Position numbers and translations under genes: made by a program. Source: JAWRCU01 sp033542235 (GTDB lineage Bacteria; Pseudomonadota; Alphaproteobacteria; Rhizobiales; Rhizobiaceae). Taken from it: a stretch of DNA of 64,000 nt. Every line of letters begins with the position of its first letter. Position 1 is the stretch's first letter. The stretch covers positions 62,001-126,000 of the forward strand of contig NZ_JAWRCU010000011.1 in NCBI RefSeq assembly GCF_033542235.1, in the 5' to 3' direction. Under the pieces are notes generated by a model, which saw nothing but the letters and a program-made list of their open reading frames with translations, had not been told where the DNA came from and did no database searches. This document shows, one piece after another, positions 43,445 through 51,910 of the stretch.

Positions 43445-43529
43445 TGGTGCCCAGAAGAGGACTCGAACCTCCACGCCTCGCGGCACAGGTACCTGAAACC
43501 TGCGCGTCTACCAATTCCGCCATCTGGGC
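43445..43529 (-). tRNA. tRNA-Leu (anticodon CAG)
   Basis: On the minus strand the acceptor GCCCAGA pairs TCTGGGC, with CCA encoded at 43447-43445. The anticodon stem CAGGT/ACCTG encloses loop TTCAGGT, giving anticodon CAG for CUG codons. A long variable arm (about GTGCCGCGAGGCG) and T-arm GAGGTTCGAGTCCTC are present, as expected for tRNA-Leu. Its 3' end faces the small accessory-looking islet 40243-43259. Confidence 0.95.
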
Positions 43530-43614
43530 CGACGGGCGCTGATGTAGGCGGGCGGGCTGCGGGTGTCAACGCGGTTTTTGCTGCACTGCGCAGAACACCC
43601 GACTTTAGTTGATT

Positions 43615-44229
43615 TTAGAGGATTTCCTTCGACTTCAGCGTCGAGTCGGAATTGAGCTGGTAAATCATCGGCACGCCGGTGCCGAGCTCGAGCTTGACGA
43701 TCTCCTCGCCCGACATGCCCTCCAGCGCCATGATCAGCGCGCGCAGCGAATTGCCATGAGCGGCGATCAGCACGGTCTCGCCGCGCAATGCATGCGGCTG
43801 GATCTCGTGCATGTAATAGGGCCAGACCCGTGCGCCGGTGTCCCTGAGGCTCTCGCCGCCCGGCGGCTGGACGTCGTAGGAGCGGCGCCAGACATGGACC
43901 TGCTCCTCGCCCCACTTCTCTCGCGCGTCATCCTTGTTGAGGCCGACGAGATCGCCATAGTCGCGCTCGTTGAGCGCCTGGTCCTTGATGGTGGTGAGCC
44001 CGCTCTGCCCGACCGCATCCAGAATCCGCTGGCAGGTCACCTGCGCCCTGGAGAGCGCCGAAGTATAGGCGATGTCGAATTTGAAGCCGCGCTCGGCGAG
44101 CTTCTTGCCGGCGTCATTCGCTTCCTTGATGCCTTGCTCGGAGAGCCCGACATCGCGCCAGCCGGTGAACAGGTTCTTGAGGTTCCATTCGCTCTGGCCA
44201 TGGCGGACGAGGACGAGGGTGCCGGACAT
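43615..44229 (-). CDS. gpmA: 2,3-bisphosphoglycerate-dependent phosphoglycerate mutase
   Basis: Glycolytic mutase of 204 residues interconverting 3- and 2-phosphoglycerate. The phosphohistidine motif is LVLVRHGQSEWNLKNLFTGW at the N-terminus (His11 region), EANDAGKKLAERGFKFDIAY follows, and the second catalytic His is in VLIAAHGNSLRALIMALEGM. ERDYGDLVGLNKDDAREKWG is typical of dPGM. AGGAAA precedes ATG 44229. Compared with E. coli GpmA it lacks about 45 residues, as is normal for the rhizobial form. dapB lies upstream on the same strand beyond a palindromic repeat. Confidence 0.95.
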   Translation of the reverse strand: MSGTLVLVRHGQSEWNLKNLFTGWRDVGLSEQGIKEANDAGKKLAERGFKFDIAYTSALSRAQVTCQRILDAVGQSGLTTIKDQALNERDYGDLVGLNKDDAREKWGEEQVHVWRRSYDVQPPGGESLRDTGARVWPYYMHEIQPHALRGETVLIAAHGNSLRALIMALEGMSGEEIVKLELGTGVPMIYQLNSDSTLKSKEIL

Positions 44230-44353
44230 TTTCCTGATCTCTGCGCTTGGAGTGGGTTTGGGAGGATAGCGCGCCAACGCATAATGGCCAGTGCTGCGAC
44301 TGTCGAGCCTGGACTCGGCTCAGCCTGGCGCGTTCTGCAAATCGCTTGACGCC

Positions 44354-44530
44354 GGCGCTGCCCCTCACCCTTACCCTTACCCTCTCCCCGTAAGGACGAG
44401 GAGGGGGCGGCGACGTTGGCGCTTCGCCCCTTGGAACTAAAAATCTGACTGGCCAGGAAAACAATTCGCTACGCTGGTGACCCCTCTCCCCGTCGTTCAC
44501 GGGGAGAGGATACAGGTGAGGGGCGGCGCC
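44354..44530. repeat. Palindromic intergenic element
   Basis: It begins GGCGCTGCCCCTCACCCTTA at 44354 and ends with the near inverse GGTGAGGGGCGGCGCC at 44530, with an insert of about 100 bases between and CTCTCCCCGT/ACGGGGAGAG arms inside. CCCTTA is duplicated in the left arm. It is a diverged copy of the element at 36334-36450 and lies between dapB and gpmA. Confidence 0.75.
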
Positions 44531-44578
44531 GACCTGGAAATGGAAGGCTCTAGCTGTGAGCCGTCAAAGCCTCTTGCC

Positions 44579-45397
44579 TCACCTTCCGGTCAGCCCGAGC
44601 ACGTCGCGCATCGAATAGAGGCCGGGCTTCTTGCCGCGCGCCCAGAGCGCGGCCTTCACCGCGCCGCGGGCGAAGATGCCGCGATCCTCGGCCTGGTGGG
44701 ACAGAGTGATGCGCTCGCCGGTCCCGGCGAAGATCACCTCATGCTCGCCGACCACCGAACCGCCACGCAGCGTGGCGAAGCCGATCGCGCCGGTCGGGCG
44801 CACCCCGGTATGGCCGTCGCGCGACCGCACGCTGTTCTCGGCAAGCGCGACAGCGCGCCCGGCCGCTGCGGCCTCGCCGAGTAGCAATGCCGTGCCCGAG
44901 GGCGCATCGACCTTGTGGCGGTGGTGCATTTCGAGGATCTCGATGTCGAAATCGCGCGGGTCGAGCGCCTTCGCCGCCTGCTCGACGAGCGCGGCGAGCA
45001 GGTTAACGCCGAGGCTCATATTGCCTGATTTTACGATCGTGGCGTGGCGCGCCGCGGCAGCGATCTTCGCGTCGTCATCTGCCGTGCAGCCGGTCGTGCC
45101 GATGACATGGACGATGCGGGCCTGCGCGGCATAGCCGGCGAACTCGACGGTGGCAGCCGGCGTGCTGAAGTCGAGCACCCCCTCGGCCTTGGCGAAGGCC
45201 GGCAGCGGATCGTCTGAAATCGGCACGTCGATCGCGCCGACGCCGGCGATCTCGCCGGCATCCTTGCCGAGATGTGGCGAGCCGGGCCGCTCGATCGCGG
45301 CTGCAACGGTGACGCCGTGGGTGGTATGGATGGTGCGGACCAGCGCCTGGCCCATGCGGCCGGCCGCTCCGACCACCACGAGACGCATGTCGGTCAT
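44579..45397 (-). CDS. dapB: 4-hydroxy-tetrahydrodipicolinate reductase
   Basis: Second dedicated enzyme of lysine and diaminopimelate synthesis, reducing 4-hydroxytetrahydrodipicolinate with NAD(P)H. The 272 residues are normal length. The Rossmann motif is VVGAAGRMGQALVRTI, VIGTTG is seen near 102, and the catalytic segment is EMHHRHKVDAPSGTALLLGE near 156-175, with the conserved His-His-x-x-Lys. The start overlaps the stop of the upstream ABC transporter gene as ATGA. Co-transcription with the transporter and gpmA is plausible; the palindromic repeat intervenes before gpmA. Confidence 0.97.
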   Translation of the reverse strand: MTDMRLVVVGAAGRMGQALVRTIHTTHGVTVAAAIERPGSPHLGKDAGEIAGVGAIDVPISDDPLPAFAKAEGVLDFSTPAATVEFAGYAAQARIVHVIGTTGCTADDDAKIAAAARHATIVKSGNMSLGVNLLAALVEQAAKALDPRDFDIEILEMHHRHKVDAPSGTALLLGEAAAAGRAVALAENSVRSRDGHTGVRPTGAIGFATLRGGSVVGEHEVIFAGTGERITLSHQAEDRGIFARGAVKAALWARGKKPGLYSMRDVLGLTGR

Positions 45398-47271
45398 CTC
45401 TTGTTCCTCCTGGCGCTCCCCGCGGCGGCGATGGGTGCGACCTTGAGGTCGTCGACGAGCCCCAGGCCCTTGTCGCTCTGCACGCCGTGGAACCGGGCAT
45501 AGGTGCCTTGCGGGTTGGCGATCAGCTCGTGATGCGTGCCCTCCTCGACAAGCTTGCCATGGGCAAGCACGACGATGTGGTCCGCATTGATGACGGTGGA
45601 AAGGCGATGTGCGATCACGATCGTCGTGCGGCCCTTCATCACTTCGGCGAGCGCAGCCTGCACCCGCGCTTCCGATTCATTGTCGAGGGCAGAGGTCGCT
45701 TCGTCGAGCACGAGGATCGGCGCGTTGCGCACGATGGCCCGGGCGATCGAAAGGCGCTGGCGCTGCCCCCCGGAAAGCGTGACGCCGTTTTCGCCAACCA
45801 TGGTCTCGTAGCCGCGCGGCTGGCCGCGGATGAACTCGTCAGCCTGCGCGATCCGCGCCGCTTCCTCCACTTCGGCGTCGCTCGCGTCGGGGCGGCCGTA
45901 GCGGATATTGTCGCGGATCGTGCCTTCGAACAAATAGGGCTGCTGCGAGACATAGGCGATGGAGCGGCGGAGCGAGTCCTTGCTGACCTCCGCGATGGCC
46001 TGCCCGTCGACCAATATGCTGCCGCCGGAGAGGTCGTAGAAGCGCTGCAGCAGAGCAACCAGCGTGGTCTTGCCGGCGCCCGAGCCGCCGACGATCGCCG
46101 TCGTCTTTCCGGCTGCCGCCGTGAAGCTCACATCCTCGAGCACAGGCGTGCCCTGGTGATAGGCGAAGGTCACATGGTCGAAACGGACTTCCGCGGCGCT
46201 GACCGCGAGCGGCCTGGCGCCGGGCATGTCGCGCTGATGCGGCTGCAGATCGAGGATCTCGTAGATCATGCGGGCATTGACCAGCGAACGCTCGAGGCCG
46301 ACCTGAACGCGCGCCAGCCGCCGGGCCGGGTCGTAGGCCAGAAGCAGCGCGGTAATGAAGGCGAACACCGCGCCGGGCGGCTGGTCGCCATAGAGCGCCC
46401 GGTAGCCCGCATAGGCGACGACGCCTGCGACGGCAAAGCCGGCCAGCACCTCGGCGATCGGCGACACACGCTCGGCGACCCGCGCCATCTTGTTGGCCTG
46501 GTGCTCGGCGTGCGAAATCAGCCCAGCCATCTTGGCCGACAGCTCGTTCTCCATTGTGAAGGCTTTCACGATAGTGATGCCTTGCGTGGCTTCCTGCATG
46601 GCGCCGATCAGCCGCGAGTTCACTTCGACCGATTCACGCGTAATCCGCCTCAGCCGCCGCATCAGGTAGTTGACGGTGAAGACAAGCGGCGGGCCGATCA
46701 TGAAGGCGATAATCGAGAGCAGCCAGTCCTGCACCACCATGACCACGATCAGCGAGACGAGCGACACGAGGTCGCGCGCGACCGAGGTGATCGTCATGCC
46801 GAGCAGGTCGCGTATGCCGGTGACGTTCTGGTTGATCTGCGCCGCGAGATGGGCGGAGCGATGCTCGTTGAAGAAGCCGACGCCGAGCTTCATCAGGTGG
46901 TCGAACAGTCGCTGCTGATAGCGCGCGACGAGGTTGTTGCCGACCTTCGCGAGCACCACCGACTGGCCGTAGGTGGCGAGCCCGCGAATGACGAAGGCGA
47001 CGACGATCGCGCCGCAAATGAGTGCGATGAGATCTGCCCGGCGGCGGTAGAAGATCTCGTCGACCACGTCGCGCATGATCCAGGCGCTGAAGGCCGTGGT
47101 TGCGGCAATCGCCAGAAGGCAGCCGATGGCGAAAAGGTAGTGCGGGATATATTCGCGGCCATTCTCGGCGAGCACGCGCCGGATCACCGAGATGATCTCG
47201 CCGGGGTCCCTGCCCGGTCTTTTTGGTCTTGCGGAATTCAAATGCGGGCTCGGCCCTTCAAGGCGTTGCAA
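45394..47271 (-). CDS. MsbA-like ABC exporter (fused permease-ATPase)
   Basis: A 625-residue half-exporter of the MsbA/ABCB type. The ABC transmembrane domain covers about 45-335 with six hydrophobic spans; the ATPase domain (about 365-600) has Walker A GGSGAGKTTLVALLQ, signature TLSGGQRQRLSIARAIV, Walker B ILVLDEATSALDNES and switch His in VIAHRLSTV. The likely substrate is a lipid or lipopolysaccharide precursor, but drugs or peptides are possible. It overlaps dapB. The first residues MQRLEGPSPHLNSARPKRPG look unconserved, and the true start may be a little later. Confidence 0.92.
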   Translation of the reverse strand: MQRLEGPSPHLNSARPKRPGRDPGEIISVIRRVLAENGREYIPHYLFAIGCLLAIAATTAFSAWIMRDVVDEIFYRRRADLIALICGAIVVAFVIRGLATYGQSVVLAKVGNNLVARYQQRLFDHLMKLGVGFFNEHRSAHLAAQINQNVTGIRDLLGMTITSVARDLVSLVSLIVVMVVQDWLLSIIAFMIGPPLVFTVNYLMRRLRRITRESVEVNSRLIGAMQEATQGITIVKAFTMENELSAKMAGLISHAEHQANKMARVAERVSPIAEVLAGFAVAGVVAYAGYRALYGDQPPGAVFAFITALLLAYDPARRLARVQVGLERSLVNARMIYEILDLQPHQRDMPGARPLAVSAAEVRFDHVTFAYHQGTPVLEDVSFTAAAGKTTAIVGGSGAGKTTLVALLQRFYDLSGGSILVDGQAIAEVSKDSLRRSIAYVSQQPYLFEGTIRDNIRYGRPDASDAEVEEAARIAQADEFIRGQPRGYETMVGENGVTLSGGQRQRLSIARAIVRNAPILVLDEATSALDNESEARVQAALAEVMKGRTTIVIAHRLSTVINADHIVVLAHGKLVEEGTHHELIANPQGTYARFHGVQSDKGLGLVDDLKVAPIAAAGSARRNKR

Positions 47272-47333
47272 CTCGGGAGACCGATCGGCGCTCCTGTTGC
47301 GGCTTCTATTAGCGGGATCGTTCTGTCTTGCCT

Positions 47334-47440
47334 AGAGCGGGATGAATTGGACCGGAGTCGTTCATTCTGCGCTAGCTATTTGTTTTTTCATCCAAAAACT
47401 CTGCAGCTTTTTCGGAATCATGCTCTGTCCCGCTGGCGGA
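47334..47440. repeat. Degenerate rhizobial intergenic repeat
   Basis: The stretch begins CTAGAGCGGGATGAATTGGA and ends TTTTTCGGAATCATGCTCT, matching the outer parts of the family seen near 28864 and 21180. It lies between glk and the ABC exporter gene, about 60 bases upstream of the latter's start. Confidence 0.55.
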
Positions 47441-47459
47441 ATAGGCTTGCCCCGTTGCA

Positions 47460-48485
47460 TTATTGCGACGACCAGTGCCTGCCCTTGGTCTGAATGCTGA
47501 ACTCCTCGGGCCGGCGCGCGAACTCGGCAAGGCCGGCAAGTGCCGCCAGCGGGTGGGTGATCACGTAGATCGGCATGGCGCGCATCATGGCCGCGTGGGG
47601 CGCCTTGTCCTCGAAGGCGATGCGGAAATTGTTGGCCTTCAGCGCCGGCACGATCTTCTGGGCGATGCCGCCGGTCAGGAAGACGCCGCCATGGCTCTTG
47701 AATACCAGAGCAAGGTCGCCAGCCGTTCGTCCGAGGCAGGTCACGAAGAAGGACAAGGCTTCCTCCGCAATCGGGTCGGATTTGGCGAGCGCAGCCGCCG
47801 TGATCTCCGCGGGGAGCGTGAAGCGGGCCGTCGCATTGCTTGCCGCGGCGACGGCCCGGTAAGCGTTGACGAGCCCGCGCCCGCTCAGAATCTGCTCGCC
47901 GGAGATGCGGCCGTCGATCTTCTCCAGATGCGGAAATATCTCGAGGTCGCGAGGACTGCGCGGGCCGATATCCATATGACCGCCCTCGCCGGGGACAGGA
48001 ATCCAGCGGCCGCAGGCTCGGATCAGCCCGGCGACGCCCAGGCCGGTCCCGGGGCCCAGCACCACACGGCCCGCTTCCGGCACGGCTTCGCCGCCGCCGA
48101 TTTTCTCCATGTGTTCGGGGCCGAGCGCCACGACAGCGAGTGCCTGCGCCTCGAAATCATTGAGCACGACGACGTCGGACACGCCTGTCGTTGCCAGCAT
48201 TTCGCGCGGCTTCACGACCCAGGGGCAGTTTGTGAGCGGAATATGGTCGCCATTGACCGGCCCCGCCACCGCAAGCACGGTCGAACGCGGCCTGACAGTG
48301 GTTGCAGTCAGGATCGCATCGCGGATCGCATTGTCGATCGTCGGGTGATCGGCCGTCCGCACATTGGGGAACTCGATCGACGGGGAGCCAACATCGGGCA
48401 GAATCGCGAAGCGGGCATTGGTGCCGCCGATATCGCCGATCAGAATCGGAAATTGCAGGTCAGCCTCGCCGGTCCCGCTGGTCAT
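47460..48485 (-). CDS. glk: Glucokinase
   Basis: ATP-dependent kinase of 341 residues making glucose 6-phosphate. Key parts are the phosphate loop LIGDIGGTNARFAILPD, VLAVAGPVNGDHIPLTNCPW, the catalytic Asp in VVVLNDFEAQALAV near 110, GPGTGLGVAG and the C-terminal GGVFLTGGIAQKIVPAL. This is the Glk (ROK-unlike) bacterial glucokinase family. It would feed the Entner-Doudoroff route with hexoses. The stop is at 47460, and the gene is separated from the ABC exporter by repeat DNA. No sugar transporter is next to it. Confidence 0.95.
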   Translation of the reverse strand: MTSGTGEADLQFPILIGDIGGTNARFAILPDVGSPSIEFPNVRTADHPTIDNAIRDAILTATTVRPRSTVLAVAGPVNGDHIPLTNCPWVVKPREMLATTGVSDVVVLNDFEAQALAVVALGPEHMEKIGGGEAVPEAGRVVLGPGTGLGVAGLIRACGRWIPVPGEGGHMDIGPRSPRDLEIFPHLEKIDGRISGEQILSGRGLVNAYRAVAAASNATARFTLPAEITAAALAKSDPIAEEALSFFVTCLGRTAGDLALVFKSHGGVFLTGGIAQKIVPALKANNFRIAFEDKAPHAAMMRAMPIYVITHPLAALAGLAEFARRPEEFSIQTKGRHWSSQ

Positions 48486-48718
48486 TTCCTGTTCATCCCT
48501 TGCTTGCGTCCCAATGCGCCGGCACTCAGGCGTTTTCGCGTCCGATGATGGCTTCGGCAGCGGTGCGGTTCAGCGCCATCCCTGTCTCGTGGATGGTGGC
48601 GAGCCGCATCGATGCCTTAGACATGCACGTCATGAGGCAAGGTCGTCAAAGGATCAATGAAGAAAATCAGCTGGCTCGTACGCTCTCGCGTCCTTCTCAT
48701 GCCTCGCCAACGCGCAGG

Positions 48719-49519
48719 CTAGCCGGCTTCCGAAGGATCTTTGAGGCCCGCCAAGGACAATGTCTTCGATGCCTCGATCAGCCTTGCTTCCAAATCGTTC
48801 TTCTTTTCTTCCGGAATGTCGATCGGCAGCACGAAGCAGATCGTCGCCTCCACAGAGCCCGAGTGATTGATGATCGGCGCTGCCAGACACTGGGTGAAGC
48901 TGTTGATCGTGCCAATCGTCCTCGCAATGGGACGATCCCGGCAAGCATGGCATTCAGCGACAAAAGCGTCCAGATCGACCGGTGCGCCGTTCGGCATCCT
49001 GCGGTCCTCCGGATCGAGAATCGCATCGATCTCCGCCAGCGACATATGCGACAGCATCAGTCGGCCTGATGCCGTCCACGGGATCGGGATCTGAGATCCG
49101 ATCTCCGAACTGATCCGCAGCGGGCGCGAGCCGGGGCGGGCATGGACGATGACCTGCTTGCCGCGCAGCCTTGTGCAGAATTCGCTTGTCTCGCCGGTTT
49201 CTTTCGCGAGCCCGTCCACCATCTCCCGGCCGCGAGCCATGATATCGTTGGCCCGCAGGTAACTCGCCCCATAGAGATGCATCAGTTTGCCGAAATAGAC
49301 CTGGCCGTCCTTGCCCCTAAGTTCGAGCAGTCCTGATTCGACCAGGATGTTGACCAGGTCATAGATCGTCGACTTCGGAGCAGCCAAGGCTTGCGGCAAT
49401 TCGGCAAGCCGTGCTGGGCCGCCATTGGCCTGCAGGAACGAGAACAGCTTCAGGACCCTGTCGATTCCACGCTCTCGCGGCCCTCGGGCAACGCGGGTTT
49501 TAGCCACGCGACCATCCAT
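48719..49519 (-). CDS. IclR-family transcriptional regulator of the amino-acid operon
   Basis: A 266-residue IclR-type regulator. The winged helix (about 15-75) is GIDRVLKLFSFLQANGGPAR then LPQALAAPKSTIYDLVNILV; the effector domain includes TRLRGKQVIVHARPGSRPLR, PWTASGRLMLSHMS and NSFTQCLAAPIINHSGSVEA. The ATG at 49519 gives the usual N-terminus. It is divergent from the ABC transporter operon with about 134 bases to the first ATG there. A pair of 20-base-spaced direct repeats lies in that gap. The probable ligand is the solute or a breakdown product of the operon. Confidence 0.9.
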   Translation of the reverse strand: MDGRVAKTRVARGPRERGIDRVLKLFSFLQANGGPARLAELPQALAAPKSTIYDLVNILVESGLLELRGKDGQVYFGKLMHLYGASYLRANDIMARGREMVDGLAKETGETSEFCTRLRGKQVIVHARPGSRPLRISSEIGSQIPIPWTASGRLMLSHMSLAEIDAILDPEDRRMPNGAPVDLDAFVAECHACRDRPIARTIGTINSFTQCLAAPIINHSGSVEATICFVLPIDIPEEKKNDLEARLIEASKTLSLAGLKDPSEAG

Positions 49520-49573
49520 GCCTGCTCCCCAATGCCCGTTGCCAATACACCTGCAGTGATGTATCGTCCTAAA

Positions 49574-49600
49574 TATAAGAGTCTAGTCCAGTATATAAGA
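49574..49600. promoter_or_regulatory. Direct-repeat candidate operator before the ABC operon
   Basis: TATAAGA occurs at 49574-49580 and again at 49594-49600, 20 bases or two helical turns apart, in the AT-rich gap between the divergent IclR gene and the binding-protein gene. The spacing suits two bound dimers; one copy could also overlap a promoter -10. Confidence 0.4.
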
Positions 49601-49653
49601 CTTGGCAAGCCGGAAAGGCTATGAGGGAACTTGTTGACAATGCGGAGGTATCA

Positions 49654-50532
49654 ATGACAGCAGGCACAGAACGTCGCGATTTCCTGAAGTTGGGACTGGG
49701 TGGAGCGGCGCTTGGCGCAGCAGTCGCCTCGGTTGCGCTGAACCCGAAAGAGGCAGCCGCGCAGGCGGCTGGCGACAGCCTCTTGCGGACCGTGCTGGAC
49801 AGGGGACACCTGATCGTCGGCACGGGCAGCACGAATGCGCCGTGGCATTTCGAGAACGATGCCGGCGAGCTCGTTGGCATGGACATCACCATGGGGCGTA
49901 TCATTGCGCAGGCCCTGTTCGACGATCCGACCAAGGTGGAGTTCGTCAAGCAGGACGCTCAGCAGCGCATCCCCAACATCGTCACCGGGAAAGTGGATAT
50001 CACGCTCCAGTTCATGACGATTTCCGGTGCCCGGGCTCAGCTGATCAACTTCACGCGCCCCTATTACGTCGAAGGCGTCGCTCTCATGACGCAGCCGGAT
50101 TCGCCGGCAAAGACCTATGACGAGCTGAAAGCCAAGGGCAGCGGCGCTCGGATCGCCATCCTGCAAAACGTCGATGCCGAAACGACCGTGCACAAGGTGC
50201 TGCCGGAAGCTGAGGTGATGCAGATCGACACCCAGGCCAACGTATTCCAGGCACTCGACTCGAACCGTGCCGACGCTTCGGCGGTCGACCTTTCCAACGT
50301 TCGCTGGCTGGTTTCAAAGAGCCCAGACCGTTATTTCGATGCGGGCAAGCAGTGGAACTCCATGCTCTATGGCGGCGGTGTCAGGCAGGGTGATCTGGAC
50401 TGGCTGCAGTTCGTCAACACCGCCTTCAATATCGCGATGTTCGGCCATCAGAACGAACTCTACGATAAAGCTTTCAAGGACTACTTCGGCATGGAGCCGC
50501 CGGAGCGCAAGCCGGGCTTCCCGACGATCTGA
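49654..50532 (+). CDS. Periplasmic amino-acid-type ABC transporter substrate-binding protein
   Basis: A 292-residue binding protein of the polar amino-acid (SBP_bac_3) family. Its export signal is Tat-like: ERRDFLKLGLGGAALGAAVA with twin Arg followed by Phe-Leu-Lys, ending near AQAAGDS. The mature domain starts LLRTVLDRGHLIVGTGSTNA and includes LVGMDITMGRIIAQALF and TGKVDITLQFMTISGARAQL. GGAGG lies six bases before ATG 49654, so the extension to 49621 is not used. A hairpin follows the stop and probably raises its mRNA level over the permeases. The solute is unknown; the family takes amino acids, opines and similar. Confidence 0.9.
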   Translation: MTAGTERRDFLKLGLGGAALGAAVASVALNPKEAAAQAAGDSLLRTVLDRGHLIVGTGSTNAPWHFENDAGELVGMDITMGRIIAQALFDDPTKVEFVKQDAQQRIPNIVTGKVDITLQFMTISGARAQLINFTRPYYVEGVALMTQPDSPAKTYDELKAKGSGARIAILQNVDAETTVHKVLPEAEVMQIDTQANVFQALDSNRADASAVDLSNVRWLVSKSPDRYFDAGKQWNSMLYGGGVRQGDLDWLQFVNTAFNIAMFGHQNELYDKAFKDYFGMEPPERKPGFPTI

Positions 50533-50537
50533 CTGAA

Positions 50538-50571
50538 GCAAGCCCGGCCGCCAAAGGCTCGCCGGGCTTGC
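50538..50571 (+). terminator. Hairpin between binding-protein and permease genes
   Basis: GCAAGCCCGGC (50538-50548) pairs perfectly with GCCGGGCTTGC (50561-50571), giving an 11-bp stem with a 12-base loop and no T tract. Such hairpins commonly stabilise or partly terminate the transcript so that binding protein exceeds permease. Confidence 0.65.
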
Positions 50572-50590
50572 TCAAGTCAAGCAAGCCTGA

Positions 50591-51256
50591 ATGAATTATC
50601 ACCTCAATTTCAACCTGATCTGGCGGCATTTCGACAAGCTCTGGCAGGGGCTCGTCTTGAGCCTCGAGCTTGCCGTGCTGTCTATACTGATCGGCGCGAT
50701 CATCGGGCTGGCGCTCGCCATCTGGTACGTCTCCGCCGGCCGGATCGTCAGGTCAGTGATTTCGGCCTATGTCGAATTCATCCGCAACGTGCCGCTGATC
50801 CTGCTTGTCTATATCGTCTTCTACGGCATCCCCACCGTCGTGGACTTCGCGTATAGCGCAACTGTCTCGTTCGTAGGCACGCTGTCGCTTTATGCAGGCG
50901 CCTACCTCGTTGAAGTCTTCCGGTCCGGCCTGGATGCCGTGCCGCGCGGGCAGATCGACGCCGGCAAGGCGATCGGCCTCACACCGCTGCAACGCCTGCT
51001 CTATGTGCGGCTCCCGACGATGACGCGCATCACGCTTCCGGCGCTGTCGAACACCTTCATCTCGCTGTTCAAGGACACATCCGTAGCGTCCGTCATCTCG
51101 GTGCCCGAGCTGACTTATGGGACGCAATGGATCAACTTCAACACGTTTCGCATCGTCGAGGTCTATATCGTCACGACCGTCATGTACCTGATCACCGGCT
51201 ACGGAATTCTGTTCGGCTTACGCCAGATGGAACGCCGCTTCAGCGTGGAGCGCTGA
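50591..51256 (+). CDS. Polar amino-acid ABC transporter permease 1
   Basis: A 221-residue inner-membrane permease of the HisM/GlnP type with about five spans. The signature is EFIRNVPLILLVYIVFYGIP followed by the EAA-loop-like EVFRSGLDAVPRGQIDAGKA then IGLTPLQRLLYVRLP, which contacts the ATPase. It follows the binding-protein gene across a hairpin and ends three bases before a second permease of the same family, so the transporter has a heterodimeric channel, as is usual for this class. No ribosome site is strong (AAGCAAGCCTGA). Confidence 0.93.
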   Translation: MNYHLNFNLIWRHFDKLWQGLVLSLELAVLSILIGAIIGLALAIWYVSAGRIVRSVISAYVEFIRNVPLILLVYIVFYGIPTVVDFAYSATVSFVGTLSLYAGAYLVEVFRSGLDAVPRGQIDAGKAIGLTPLQRLLYVRLPTMTRITLPALSNTFISLFKDTSVASVISVPELTYGTQWINFNTFRIVEVYIVTTVMYLITGYGILFGLRQMERRFSVER

Positions 51257-51259
51257 TCC

Positions 51260-51907
51260 ATGTCAGCGGTCATTTACGCACTTCCCTTTCTCCTGAAGGG
51301 GCTCTTGATCACCCTTTGGGTGTCCGCCCTCGTCGTGATCTTCTCCCTGGCGAGCGGCGTGATCCTCGGCGTCGGACTGGTCTATGGCCCGCGACCTGTC
51401 CAATGGATCGTGAGGCTTTTCAGCGACTGCATCCGCGGCATTCCGATCCTGGTGCTGATATTCGTCGTCTATTACGGCTTCCCGCCTCTGGGCATAAACA
51501 TCGACGCGTTCTGGGCCGGCGTGGTCGCGCTGACCTTGTTCAAGGCCGCCCAGGTCATCGAATATGTGCGAGGCGCCATCTCGTCGATCCCGAAGGGACA
51601 GATGGAAGCCGGCAAGGCGATCGGCTTGACCTTTGTGCAGCGCCTCCAATCGGTGATCTTCCCGCAAGCTATCCGCCGTTTCCTCCCGCCCTGGATCAAC
51701 GGCGTGACGGATGCAGTCAAGGGCAGCGCGTTGATTTCGCTGCTCGGCATCGTCGATCTCATGCAGTCCATCAACGAGGTCATCGGACGGACGTATCACG
51801 CAATGCCGCTCTATCTGCTCGGCGCCTTTCTCTACTTCGCGATCAACTATTCCCTGTCGCTGACCAGCCGGGTCGTTGAACGGCGCTTCGCATATATTCG
51901 GGACTGA
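51260..51907 (+). CDS. Polar amino-acid ABC transporter permease 2
   Basis: A 215-residue permease, partner of the preceding one. It has DCIRGIPILVLIFVVYYGFP, similar to the RNVPLILLV motif, and the EAA loop EYVRGAISSIPKGQMEAGKA then IGLTFVQRLQSVIFPQA. Spans are at about 8-30, 55-75, 80-100, 145-165 and 185-205. The ATG at 51260 is 4 bases after the previous stop, and the ATPase gene starts 4 bases after this one. Together they make one translationally packed operon. Homology to histidine/glutamine permeases is clear; solute specificity is not. Confidence 0.93.
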   Translation: MSAVIYALPFLLKGLLITLWVSALVVIFSLASGVILGVGLVYGPRPVQWIVRLFSDCIRGIPILVLIFVVYYGFPPLGINIDAFWAGVVALTLFKAAQVIEYVRGAISSIPKGQMEAGKAIGLTFVQRLQSVIFPQAIRRFLPPWINGVTDAVKGSALISLLGIVDLMQSINEVIGRTYHAMPLYLLGAFLYFAINYSLSLTSRVVERRFAYIRD

Positions 51908-51910
51908 ACA

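Noticed and set aside
43445..43529. Integration site of a mobile element at tRNA-Leu
   Set aside because: No integrase, no attachment-site copy and no transfer genes were found in the 3 kb next to it; only the islet composition remains suggestive.
45487..47493. 668-codon plus-strand frame antisense to the ABC exporter gene
   Set aside because: The minus strand has clear Walker, signature and transmembrane features; the plus frame is a composition artefact.
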